DNA of 64,000 nucleotides from Oceanospirillum sediminis (GTDB taxonomy: Bacteria; Pseudomonadota; Gammaproteobacteria; Pseudomonadales; Halomonadaceae): the NCBI RefSeq assembly GCF_014164585.1, contig NZ_JACJFM010000019.1:1-64000 (forward strand). The letters run 5' to 3'. The notes under the pieces were generated by a model that saw nothing but the letters and a program-made list of their open reading frames with translations, was not told where the DNA came from and made no database searches. Position 1 is the first letter of the stretch; each line of letters opens with the position of its first letter. A program made the translations under genes and the position numbers. Below, piece after piece: positions 17,382 to 25,888 of this stretch.

Positions 17382-18284
17382 TTAGTCTCGATGGTCTTGG
17401 CTGTGCTGCTTAATAAACTCCACCAAAGCCTCGGCCGGTGGTGACAGGGATTTGTTATTCATCTGCACTATACCGATATGACGGATCACCTTGGGGCTGC
17501 TTAAAGGCACAAAAGTCAGCTTCTGGTTATCTTTTGGTACTGCATACCAGGGCAGGGTGGTGATACCAAATCCTGCTTCCAGCATCGCAATCAGCGAAAT
17601 CATATTTGAGATATAGAACTGAGACAGCCCTAACAGAGGACTGGCTTCAGTGCCTTCTAATATGCGGGATGTGCCATTACCGATTAAGCGGTGTTGCCTT
17701 AATTCTTCCCAATGAATCTCCTTCTGATCTGCAATGGGGTGATCAAGGGGGCACACTACCCCGATCTGATCATCCCAGATCGGAGTGAAGCTTTTATCGG
17801 TGTGTTCCTCTTCATGGAACAGACTGGCGAGGCCAAAATCCACTTCCTGACTTTCAACCATTTTTATGACGGCATCAGAGTTACCATCAAAAAAACTAAT
17901 ATGCAGATCCGGTGCATCAGCAACAAACTGCAGCAACAGCTCTGGCAGAATACGAGTGGCAATAGAAGGGACAGAAGCGATACGCAGGTGACCGGTTTTA
18001 TGTTCCGCCAGTAGTGTCATATCTTCGGCTACACGGTCGTGGTGTGCGATCAGCTCTTTTGCCTTAGGCAGAAAGTAACGGCCAAAAGGTGTAAGCTCTG
18101 TTTTTGCTGTTTTGGCATTACGCTTTTCAAACAGGCTTTCACCCAGTTTATTTTCCAGATCCCGAATAGACAGCGATATGGCTGGTTGAGTGCGATGGGC
18201 TTTTTCAGCTGCTGCATGGAAACCTTTCAGCTCTGCAACCCAGACGAAATGACGGAGTTGGGTGATTTTCAGCTCTGGTAGCAT
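17382..18284 (-). CDS. LysR-family transcription regulator
   Basis: A standard 300-residue LysR regulator: N-terminal winged helix (about 5-65, with FHAAAEKAHRTQPAISLSIRDLE) and a two-lobed periplasmic-binding-protein-like effector domain (about 95-295). It is divergent from the aldehyde dehydrogenase operon and reads toward the two unknown genes at 14.5-17.0 kb. A nearly identical 19-bp palindrome precedes both arms, which makes it the probable regulator of the whole island. The inducer is likely the BCCT substrate or a breakdown product, by inference. Confidence 0.92.
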   Translation of the reverse strand: MLPELKITQLRHFVWVAELKGFHAAAEKAHRTQPAISLSIRDLENKLGESLFEKRNAKTAKTELTPFGRYFLPKAKELIAHHDRVAEDMTLLAEHKTGHLRIASVPSIATRILPELLLQFVADAPDLHISFFDGNSDAVIKMVESQEVDFGLASLFHEEEHTDKSFTPIWDDQIGVVCPLDHPIADQKEIHWEELRQHRLIGNGTSRILEGTEASPLLGLSQFYISNMISLIAMLEAGFGITTLPWYAVPKDNQKLTFVPLSSPKVIRHIGIVQMNNKSLSPPAEALVEFIKQHSQDHRD

Positions 18285-18430
18285 CGCTTTTTCCTCTGTT
18301 TTCTCTTATCAAAAGCCCTGTTCAGGCTTAGTCAAAGTACCGTCATAAGCCAATGAATAAAGGGCCTGAGTACGTTTGATGCTTGATTATCCTCACCTTT
18401 TTTATGGTCTGCTGTTTGAGCGATTTTCTT

Positions 18431-18449
18431 TGGTAAGGAAAACTTATCA
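18431..18449. promoter_or_regulatory. Putative LysR-type operator, right arm
   Basis: TGGTAAGGAAAACTTATCA repeats the architecture of 17188-17206 (16/19 identical, 7-base spacer). It lies 77 bp before the aldehyde dehydrogenase start, a usual place for an activator site, in the divergent lysR-ALDH region. Confidence 0.68.
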
Positions 18450-18526
18450 ACGAATATTATTTATTAATTTTTATTATTAGATGCCTGGGCCTAAGATGCA
18501 AACAACGATTTAAGAGAGGTAGCGTT

Positions 18527-19993
18527 ATGACAACAAATACAAACACCGGGTCTGATCAGGTTTTCCGTAACTATATTGGTGGTGAGTGGGTAGAAGGCAA
18601 TAAAGGTAGTGTTGCCAACATCAGCCCTGCAGATACCAGCGATGTGATTGGTCATTACGCTCAGGCAGATAAAGCGCAAACTGAAGCTGCTATCGCCGCT
18701 GCTGAACAAGGTCAGATTGAATGGGCAAAGAGCGGTCTGGAACAGCGCTACTCTGTTCTGATGGCCATCGGTGATGAACTGATCGCCCGTAAAGATGAGC
18801 TGGGTGAGATTCTGGCCCGTGAAGAAGGTAAAACACTGGCGGAAGGTATTGGTGAAACGTATCGCTCCGGTCAGTTCTTCCACTACTACGCGGCAGAAGT
18901 ACTGCGTCAGATGGGTGAAACCGCTGAATCGGTACGCCCTGGTATCGAAATTGAAACCCGCCGTGAGCCAGTAGGTGTTGTGGGTATCATCACCCCCTGG
19001 AACTTCCCGACAGCCACAGGTGCCTGGAAAATTGCTCCGGCACTGGCGTTTGGTAACGCTGTGGTTTGGAAACCTGCGAACCAGGTACCTGCTTCTGCAT
19101 GGGCGCTAACTGAAATTATCTCTCGTCAAAACTTGCCTGCAGGCACGCTGAACCTGGTGATGGGGCCGGGTGCTGAAGTGGGTGATGTGATGATCAACTC
19201 TCGCGGCATCAATGCACTGACCTTCACCGGTTCTCTGGAAACCGGTCGTAAAGTGGCGGCTGCTACTGCGGTAAATCTGGTGAAATGCCAGTTGGAGATG
19301 GGTTCTAAGAACGCTCTGGTGGTACTGGACGATGCGGATCTGGATAACGCCGTTGAGTGTGCGGTAAACGGTGCCTTTGGTGGTACTGGTCAGAAATGTA
19401 CTGCGTCTTCCCGTCTGATTGTGACCGAAGGCATCCATGATCGTTTTGTTGAAGCGGTTGTTGAGCGCATGAAGAAACTGGTGATTGGTCACCCGCTGAA
19501 AGAAGGCGTTCATATTGGTGCTGTGGCTGACGCCCGTCAGATGGAACAGAACCTGGCCTACCTGGAACTGGCTAAGAAAGAAGGTGGCAAGCTGGTATAC
19601 GGTGGTGAAGTACTGAACGAAGATACCGAAGGCTACTACATGCAGCCTGCGCTGTTCACTGAAACTACGAATCAGATGACCATCAACCGTGAGGAAGCCT
19701 TTGCTCCGATCGCCTGTGTGATCAAGGTAAAAGATTACGACGAAGCACTGGCGACTCTGAATGACACTAACTTCGGTCTGACTGGTGGTATCTGCACAGA
19801 ATCTCTGAAGTACGCCTCTGACTTTAAGCGTAATGCGAAGACCGGTTGTGTGATGGTGAATCTGCCAACGGCGGGTACCGACTACCACGTTCCATTCGGT
19901 GGCCGTAAAGATTCCAGCTTCGGTCCACGTGAACAAGGCTCCTATGCCAGGGAATTCTACACCGTTGTAAAAACGACTTACATCCGCCCATAA
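18527..19993 (+). CDS. Aldehyde dehydrogenase, possibly alpha-ketoglutaric semialdehyde type
   Basis: A 488-residue NAD(P)+ aldehyde dehydrogenase with complete catalytic residues: N159 (TPWNFP), E257 (LEMGSK) and C291 (GGTGQKCTASS). The C-terminal FGGRKDSSFGPREQG-type motif resembles 2,5-dioxovalerate (alpha-ketoglutaric semialdehyde) dehydrogenases; this substrate call is inference. It leads a plus-strand group with the M19-type protein 15 bases downstream. GAGAGG ribosome site before ATG 18527. Likely activated by the adjacent LysR protein. Confidence 0.85.
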   Translation: MTTNTNTGSDQVFRNYIGGEWVEGNKGSVANISPADTSDVIGHYAQADKAQTEAAIAAAEQGQIEWAKSGLEQRYSVLMAIGDELIARKDELGEILAREEGKTLAEGIGETYRSGQFFHYYAAEVLRQMGETAESVRPGIEIETRREPVGVVGIITPWNFPTATGAWKIAPALAFGNAVVWKPANQVPASAWALTEIISRQNLPAGTLNLVMGPGAEVGDVMINSRGINALTFTGSLETGRKVAAATAVNLVKCQLEMGSKNALVVLDDADLDNAVECAVNGAFGGTGQKCTASSRLIVTEGIHDRFVEAVVERMKKLVIGHPLKEGVHIGAVADARQMEQNLAYLELAKKEGGKLVYGGEVLNEDTEGYYMQPALFTETTNQMTINREEAFAPIACVIKVKDYDEALATLNDTNFGLTGGICTESLKYASDFKRNAKTGCVMVNLPTAGTDYHVPFGGRKDSSFGPREQGSYAREFYTVVKTTYIRP

Positions 19994-20008
19994 CCGGGAG
20001 CAGGTCTT

Positions 20009-21028
20009 ATGACGACACAGCAGAATTCAAACAATAACGCGCTGCATAACGATCTGATAGTGATTGATGGTCTGCAGTATTCCAACTGGAATCGCACCAT
20101 CTTTGAACAGCTGCGCGAGGGTGGTGTGACCATGGTGCATGTCACCATCGTCTACCACGAACAGATTCGTGAAACCCTGCTGCGTATCTCAGAGTGGAAC
20201 CGTCACTTTGAGCATAACAGCGATCTGATTATGCCGGTCAGAAGTGCGGCGGATATCCGTCGCGCTAAAGAATTGGGCAAAGTGGGCATCATGTTTGGTG
20301 CCCAGAACTGTTCGCCGATAGAAGATGATATCGGCATGATCGAGGTGATGCGCGAGCTGAACCTGATGATTATGCAGCTGACCTATAACAACCAGAGCCT
20401 GCTGGCATGTGGTTGTTACGAAGCTGAGGACAGTGGTGTCACTCGCTTTGGTCGCCAGGTGATCAAAGAGATGAACCGGGTCGGTATGGTGGTGGATATG
20501 AGCCACAGCGGTGAGCGCAGCACACTGGATGCCATTGATATTTCTGAGCGTCCTATTGTGATCTCGCACGCCAACCCGACCAGCTTCCACGCGGCTAAGC
20601 GCAATAAGTCCGATACGGTGCTAAAGGCGCTGGGCGAATCCGGCGGTTTACTGGGCTTCAGCCTGTATCCGTTCCACCTGAAAAATGGCCCGGATTGCAC
20701 ACTGGATGAGTTTTGCGACATGGTGGCCAGCACCGCTGATCTGATGGGCATTGATCGTATCGGTATCGGTACCGATCTGTGTCAGGATCAACCGCTCTCT
20801 GTTCTGGAATGGATGCGTAACGGTCGCTGGTCAAAAGAGATGGATTATGGTGAAGGTTCTAAGTCCAATGCGGACTGGCCACGTCCATTGTCCTGGTTCC
20901 GGGACAGCCGCGACTTTCCGAATATCACCAACGGTCTGCTGGCGCGGGGCTTCAGCCCTGAAGAAGTGGCCAAAGTGATGGGCTTGAACTGGCTGAACTT
21001 CCTTGATGATGCTCTGAAACCAGAATAA
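20009..21028 (+). CDS. Membrane dipeptidase (M19)-family protein with degenerate metal site
   Basis: 339 residues of the renal dipeptidase (M19) TIM-barrel family. The zinc-binding histidines of the second half are kept (H166 in VDMSHSGE, H187 in VISHANP) and so is the acidic GIGTD (D256). The N-terminal His-x-Asp of true dipeptidases is replaced (DGLQYSNW at 20-27), and the bridging Glu region reads GAQNCSPIEDD, so two or three metal ligands are missing or altered. It resembles, from memory, the Pseudomonas PA5396-type proteins encoded next to dimethylglycine demethylation genes. Its real substrate is probably not a dipeptide. No signal peptide: cytoplasmic. Confidence 0.8.
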   Translation: MTTQQNSNNNALHNDLIVIDGLQYSNWNRTIFEQLREGGVTMVHVTIVYHEQIRETLLRISEWNRHFEHNSDLIMPVRSAADIRRAKELGKVGIMFGAQNCSPIEDDIGMIEVMRELNLMIMQLTYNNQSLLACGCYEAEDSGVTRFGRQVIKEMNRVGMVVDMSHSGERSTLDAIDISERPIVISHANPTSFHAAKRNKSDTVLKALGESGGLLGFSLYPFHLKNGPDCTLDEFCDMVASTADLMGIDRIGIGTDLCQDQPLSVLEWMRNGRWSKEMDYGEGSKSNADWPRPLSWFRDSRDFPNITNGLLARGFSPEEVAKVMGLNWLNFLDDALKPE

Positions 21029-21100
21029 ACCCACGGTAATTTTCTGATCACGCTTGTTCAAATCCCATTTGATCGAGCCGCGATTTGAGACCCGCTGTGT

Positions 21101-21133
21101 CCGGTTTACGGGTAAATTGTGCCTGTAAACCGG
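21101..21133 (+). terminator. Hairpin after the M19-family gene
   Basis: A 12-bp stem (CCGGTTTACGGG / CCTGTAAACCGG, one G-T pair) 73 bp past the stop. Its T-run is poor; the next hairpin may do the terminating. Confidence 0.5.
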
Positions 21134-21151
21134 AAAATTGGCCGAAAAATA

Positions 21152-21180
21152 GTGATTTTGATCCTGAAATCACCGTTTTT
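21152..21180 (+). terminator. Second hairpin with T-run before the BCCT gene
   Basis: GTGATTT / AAATCAC stem with an 8-base loop followed closely by TTTTT at 21176-21180. Two hairpins in this 220-bp gap suggest that the BCCT gene has its own promoter or reduced read-through. Confidence 0.55.
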
Positions 21181-21248
21181 CAGTCTATGAAAATCTGGTT
21201 TAAGAGCCCTGATAGCGTACAAAAATAAAAGACATCAGGAGACTTATA

Positions 21249-22823
21249 ATGAACGATACAACCCTGGCCTCTGCACAAGCAGACGAGGCAGTTATGATTA
21301 AAGGCAAGTTTTTTGACGGTGTCGATATTCCCGTCTTTCTGATCAGCGGTGGCGTACTGGTACTGTTTGCTGCGTTTGCGCTGTATGACATCAAGCTGGT
21401 ATCCGGCTGGGTGAATACCGGCTTTGCCACCTCCACTAAATTCTTCGGTGCCTACTGGCAGGTACTGTTGCTGCTGACCTTTATTATCGGCTTGTTCCTG
21501 GCGATTGGTCGTACCGGTTCTGTAGTACTGGGTGGCCTGAAAACCCCTGAGATGAGTACTTTTAAATGGATCTCCGTGATCATGTGTACTCTGCTGGCCG
21601 GTGGTGGTGTGTTCTGGGCTGCAGCTGAGCCTATGGCGCACTTCACTTCTCCTCCGCCTCTGTTTGTAGGTCTTGGGGGCGGCGAAACCGGTACGGTACA
21701 AGCGGCTTATAACGCACTGGCACAGAGCTTTATGCACTGGGGTTTCCTGGCGTGGGCGATTCTGGGCAGCCTGACCGGTGTAGTCTTTATGTACCTGCAC
21801 TACGAAAAAGGTCTGCCACTGAAGCCGCGTACGCTGCTCTACCCAGTGTTCGGCGACAAAGTGATGAAAGGCCCTCTGGGTGCCATCGTTGATGCCTCCT
21901 GTGTACTGGCAGTAGTGGCAGGTACGGTTGGTCCTATCGGTTTCCTGGGGCTGCAGGTGAGCTTCGGACTGGAAAAACTGTTTGGTATTCCTGATGTATA
22001 TGCCACTCAGGTGACCATTCTGATGGGCCTGATTGCCATCTACACCCTGTCGGCGGTAAGTGGTGTGACAAAAGGCATTCAGCTTCTGAGCAGTGCTAAC
22101 GTGATTCTGGCTGTGGTACTGATGGCCTTTATCCTGCTGTTTGGCCCTACTGCCTTTATCTTTGATAGCTACCTGCACTCGTTTGGTATCTACCTGGATC
22201 AGTTTATCCCTATGGCAACCTTCCGTGCTAACCCAGGTTGGCTGGACTGGTGGACCGTATTTTTCTGGGGTTGGTTCCTGGGTTATGGCCCGCTGATGGC
22301 GATGTTTGTGGCGCGTATCTCCCGTGGTCGCACCATCCGTGAAATGATCCTGTTGATCTCTGTGGTAGCACCTGTGATCACCTGCTTCTGGTTCACCATT
22401 GTCGGTGGTAGTGGTCTGGCCTTTGAACTGGCAAACCCTGGCGTGATTTCAGAACCTTTCACTGGTTTTAATCTACCTGCTGCGCTGCTGGCAATTACTG
22501 AACAGCTGCCAATGGGCTTTTTGATCTCTGTGTTGTTCCTGGTACTGACTACAATTTTCGTAGCCACTACCGGTGACTCCATGACCTATGCGGTTTCTAT
22601 GGTAATGACAGGTACAGACAGTCCTCAAGCGGGTATCCGTGTGTTCTGGGGTGTGATGATGGGTCTGGTTGCGGCGCTGCTGATCTCTATCGGCTCAGGT
22701 GGTATCTCTGCCCTGCAGTCCTTTATTGTGATCACCGCTGTACCTGTATCTCTGGTACTGCTGCCATCACTGTGGAATGCCCCTCAGATCGCCAGGAAAA
22801 TGGCGGATGAACAAGGTCTGTAA
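21249..22823 (+). CDS. BCCT-family betaine/carnitine/choline transporter
   Basis: A 524-residue, 12-helix secondary transporter of the BCCT family (BetP/CaiT/OpuD type). The Gly-rich unwound helix and Trp/aromatic segments lining the quaternary-ammonium site are visible (GGGVFWAAAEPMAHFTSPPP, about 118-137; FFWGWFLGYGPLMAMFVARISRGRT, described by W338/W341). Ribosome site CAGGAGACTT. Location in the LysR island suggests uptake of a betaine-like or DMSP-like carbon source rather than osmoprotection; the substrate is not determinable. Confidence 0.92.
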   Translation: MNDTTLASAQADEAVMIKGKFFDGVDIPVFLISGGVLVLFAAFALYDIKLVSGWVNTGFATSTKFFGAYWQVLLLLTFIIGLFLAIGRTGSVVLGGLKTPEMSTFKWISVIMCTLLAGGGVFWAAAEPMAHFTSPPPLFVGLGGGETGTVQAAYNALAQSFMHWGFLAWAILGSLTGVVFMYLHYEKGLPLKPRTLLYPVFGDKVMKGPLGAIVDASCVLAVVAGTVGPIGFLGLQVSFGLEKLFGIPDVYATQVTILMGLIAIYTLSAVSGVTKGIQLLSSANVILAVVLMAFILLFGPTAFIFDSYLHSFGIYLDQFIPMATFRANPGWLDWWTVFFWGWFLGYGPLMAMFVARISRGRTIREMILLISVVAPVITCFWFTIVGGSGLAFELANPGVISEPFTGFNLPAALLAITEQLPMGFLISVLFLVLTTIFVATTGDSMTYAVSMVMTGTDSPQAGIRVFWGVMMGLVAALLISIGSGGISALQSFIVITAVPVSLVLLPSLWNAPQIARKMADEQGL

Positions 22824-22916
22824 TTCTTCTAAAGATTACTCAATATACGGGCCACAACTATCCTGATACAGGGAAAGAGTGGCCTGTTTCTTTCCTACGG
22901 GTTGAAAATAGTCAAA

Positions 22917-23294
22917 ATGAAACAAGCTGTTGAAACTGAACTTTATGCCTCTAAAGCACCGCTGGAATGGGCTGTTATTGCTAACGGTCAACTGTCCACG
23001 GCTCAGATTCCCATCGACCAGGACGGTAAAGTGGTTGGCGGTGGTATTGAAGCTCAGGCGCGTCAAACCATGGATAACCTGCAGCACACTATTGAGGCCG
23101 CAAACCTGACAATGGATCACGTCACTCAGGTACTTATCTATGTCACTGATCGTGACCAGCTACCTGTGTTTAACAAGGTATATGCCGAATATTTCCAGGC
23201 GCCTTACCCAAACCGTGCCGCGATGATTGTTGCCGGTCTGGCCCGTGAAGAGATGCTGTGTGAAGTCGTGGCGTATGCTGCAGTCACTCAGTAA
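22917..23294 (+). CDS. RidA/YjgF-family protein
   Basis: 125 residues of the RidA (YjgF/YER057c) fold. RidA hydrolyses reactive enamine/imine intermediates formed by PLP or flavin enzymes. The key arginine is R100 in APYPNRAAM and a C-terminal Glu-x-x-x (LCEVVAYA) segment follows as in active members. ATG 22917 is preferred to an in-frame TTG at 22902; neither has a strong ribosome site. Being in the catabolic island implies that the pathway makes an imine, as expected for an amine-containing substrate. Confidence 0.85.
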   Translation: MKQAVETELYASKAPLEWAVIANGQLSTAQIPIDQDGKVVGGGIEAQARQTMDNLQHTIEAANLTMDHVTQVLIYVTDRDQLPVFNKVYAEYFQAPYPNRAAMIVAGLAREEMLCEVVAYAAVTQ

Positions 23295-23435
23295 TTGATC
23301 ATATCTGCTATGGGCATAACCAGACTTACGTTTCTGTTATGTCGCTCCGATTTTGCTTCTGCCGTTGGAGTAAATCGTTGTTTGTATCGGCGTCGGAGGC
23401 CTCATCAGTTCCGATAAAGGTACAGACCCTTTGTT

Positions 23436-23464
23436 GCGAGCCTGCGTGCCAGGCTCGCTTTTTT
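23436..23464 (+). terminator. Rho-independent terminator after the RidA gene
   Basis: Nine-bp stem (GCGAGCCTG / CAGGCTCGC) with a 5-base loop and six Ts, between the converging RidA-like gene and glcF. Confidence 0.85.
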
Positions 23465-23495
23465 CTCCTTAAGTTTTATCCCGTTTTATCTGGTT

Positions 23496-24740
23496 TTAAT
23501 CCAGTTTTTCATCCAGCAATTCGATCCAGTGCCGGACCGGAATATCTGACTGGCTTTCCAGGTGTAACTGACAGCCAATGTTCGCTGTAACAATCTGATC
23601 CGGCTGATCCGATGTCAGAGCAGCCAGTTTGTTGTTCAGTAATGTCTGACTTAATTCAGGTTGCAGAATGGAGTAGGTTCCGGCTGAGCCACAACACAGA
23701 TGTTTATCCCGGGTTTTTGCCAGTTCAAAGCCTGCCTGTTGCAGAATGCTCTCCAGGTTATCGCTCTGTTTCATGCCATGTTGCAAAGAGCAGGGGCAGT
23801 GTACTGCTGTTCTGATTGCTTCATTTTCTGATGAGTCCGCTGCATCAGACCTGGTCAGATTCAGTTTGCTCAGATCTTCTTCTGACAGGATTTCACTCAG
23901 GTCTTTACAGAGTTCACTGACCAGACGGGCTTTGTCTGCATAGTCCGGGTCATCTTTTAGCAGGTGGCCGTATTCCTGAATGGTGACACCGCAACCAGAA
24001 GCGGTCGTGACAATGGCATCAACACCTTGCTCAATGGCTGGCCACCAGGCATCAATATTGTTGCGCATAAAGTTCAGGGCTTCATCATCTGCCGACAGAT
24101 GCTGGCTGACAGCGCCACAGCAACCGGCTTTGGGCATTTCAAGCAAGGTGATACCTAAGCGATCCAGCACTCTGGCAGCCGCCGCGTTGGTTGTGGGAGC
24201 TGTAGTTGATTGCACACATCCGGCCAGTGTCAGCATGATGCGTTTATGGCTGTTGGCGGGCCAGGGGGATGATGGGCGTACGGGTGGAATTTTTTTCTGC
24301 AGATTTTCAGGCAGTAAAGGTTTAAAGGTCCGTCCGGCAGCCAGTAATGCTTTAAAGCGTGCCGGGTGAGGCAGAACCTGACGCAGCCCCCAGCGTAGCA
24401 AACGTTGTCCCGGACTTCTGGGAAGTTTCTGTTCAGCCAGACTGCGGCCAATATCCAGCAAGCGGGCGTACTGAACACCGGATGGGCAGGTGGTTTCACA
24501 GCTACGGCAGCTCAGGCAGCGATCCAGATGCTTGCGTGAGGCTTCGGTCAGAGTACCGGTTTCCAGAAATTGTTTGATCAGATAGATGCGCCCTCGTGGG
24601 CCGTCTCTTTCATCGCATAACACCTGATATGTGGGGCAGGTGGCGGTACAAAAGCCACAATGGACACAGGCACGCAGAATACTTTCAGCTTCGTTGACCA
24701 CATCGATCGTCTGCAGAGGCGGATGGATTCGGGTTTGCAT
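23496..24740 (-). CDS. glcF: Glycolate oxidase iron-sulfur subunit GlcF
   Basis: 414 residues, two [4Fe-4S] motifs near the N-terminus (CVHCGFCTATCP, about 29-40, and CLSCRSCETTCP, about 80-91) and two Cys-rich CCG domains typical of the GlcF/LldE type (AGCCGAVSQH and LCCGSAG). It transfers electrons from the GlcD/GlcE flavins to the membrane quinone pool during glycolate oxidation to glyoxylate. Starts 11 bases after glcE. Confidence 0.95.
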   Translation of the reverse strand: MQTRIHPPLQTIDVVNEAESILRACVHCGFCTATCPTYQVLCDERDGPRGRIYLIKQFLETGTLTEASRKHLDRCLSCRSCETTCPSGVQYARLLDIGRSLAEQKLPRSPGQRLLRWGLRQVLPHPARFKALLAAGRTFKPLLPENLQKKIPPVRPSSPWPANSHKRIMLTLAGCVQSTTAPTTNAAAARVLDRLGITLLEMPKAGCCGAVSQHLSADDEALNFMRNNIDAWWPAIEQGVDAIVTTASGCGVTIQEYGHLLKDDPDYADKARLVSELCKDLSEILSEEDLSKLNLTRSDAADSSENEAIRTAVHCPCSLQHGMKQSDNLESILQQAGFELAKTRDKHLCCGSAGTYSILQPELSQTLLNNKLAALTSDQPDQIVTANIGCQLHLESQSDIPVRHWIELLDEKLD

Positions 24741-24751
24741 AACAGATCTCC

Positions 24752-25888
24752 TTACATCCAGCTGTACAGTCGGCCCGGATTCAGAATACCGGCTGGGTCC
24801 ATGGCCTGTTTAACATTTTTATGCAGGCGTTCCAGAACAGGATTCAGTGTCTGATTGATCTCCTGCGACCGGTCACCACCCTGCCACAGAGTGACGGAGC
24901 CTCTGGCGTTTTCAGCCAGCCTTTGCAGGCTCTGCAACTGGGTGTTCTGTTGTTCGGCTAAGGTTTCTGGTGTGCGCAACCAGCGTTGTGATCCACACCA
25001 GTCGATCAGGCTATCTGAGACCTCAATGCCTGTCTGGTGAACCGCCGGAGCCAGATCATCAGCCGTGCTGTTTACTGAGAAACGCCATAGTGCACCGGTT
25101 TCTGTAAACACCGGCAGTTGCTGGTGCTGCAGTTGCTGCCAGAAATTATCCTGGGTTGCCTGTTGGAAGCCATACTTCTGTGACCATGACGTGACTGTTT
25201 TATCCACAGCCCGGGCTGCGCCGGATAAACGAATATGCAGCTGATCCCGATACCAGCAGGCACCGGTTATCGGGTTAGCCTGTCCGGCCAGCTGGTTCAT
25301 CAGAACAATCGCTTCACTGGCTGGCAGTTCAAGAGTCAGTCCTGTGCTGTACTCCGGACGAGGCAATACTTTAAAGCTTATCTCTGTGATGACACCCAGT
25401 GTGCCCAGAGCACCAGCCTGCATTCTGGAGACATCATAGCCTGCAACATTCTTCATCACCTGACCACCAAACCTCAGGTATTCACCTGTGCCATTGATCA
25501 GTCGTGTACCCAGCACCATATCCCGTACCGAGCCGGTCCAGGGTCTGGCCGGGCCTGACAGGTTTGTTGCCAGTGTACCGGCTATCGTTGCCTGGCCATC
25601 AAAGTCCGGCGCTTCGAAAGCCAGTATCTGCTGATGCTCATCCAGAGCCGCCCGGAGTTCTGCCAGAGTTGTGCCTGCTCTGGCGGTCATGACTAACTCC
25701 ACCGGCTGATAACTGATAATGCCGGTATGGGCGGCTGTGGAGAGCGTACTCACATTATCTTTGGCCTTATTTTTATGAGGTGTTCTGCCAGCAAAGGCCT
25801 TGCTGTTATTGCCCTGAATCATCAGGGGGGTACGTTGCTGATAAGCCTGGCAGACCTGGTCAATCAGCTGAAGTGTCAGGTCTTTCAT
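24752..25888 (-). CDS. glcE: Glycolate oxidase FAD-binding subunit GlcE
   Basis: 378 residues from ATG 25888, which follows a GGAGA ribosome site and overlaps the glcD stop as ATGA. FAD-binding PCMH-type domain: GTTLAELRAALDE, the GTLATNLSGPARPWTGSVRDMVLG strand region and the VAGYDVSRMQAGALGTLGVI flavin loop are recognisable by position (about 70-180), and the C-terminal FNPGR-like motif is ILNPGRLYSWM. A longer frame (25969) is rejected since it runs back through glcD. Confidence 0.93.
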   Translation of the reverse strand: MKDLTLQLIDQVCQAYQQRTPLMIQGNNSKAFAGRTPHKNKAKDNVSTLSTAAHTGIISYQPVELVMTARAGTTLAELRAALDEHQQILAFEAPDFDGQATIAGTLATNLSGPARPWTGSVRDMVLGTRLINGTGEYLRFGGQVMKNVAGYDVSRMQAGALGTLGVITEISFKVLPRPEYSTGLTLELPASEAIVLMNQLAGQANPITGACWYRDQLHIRLSGAARAVDKTVTSWSQKYGFQQATQDNFWQQLQHQQLPVFTETGALWRFSVNSTADDLAPAVHQTGIEVSDSLIDWCGSQRWLRTPETLAEQQNTQLQSLQRLAENARGSVTLWQGGDRSQEINQTLNPVLERLHKNVKQAMDPAGILNPGRLYSWM

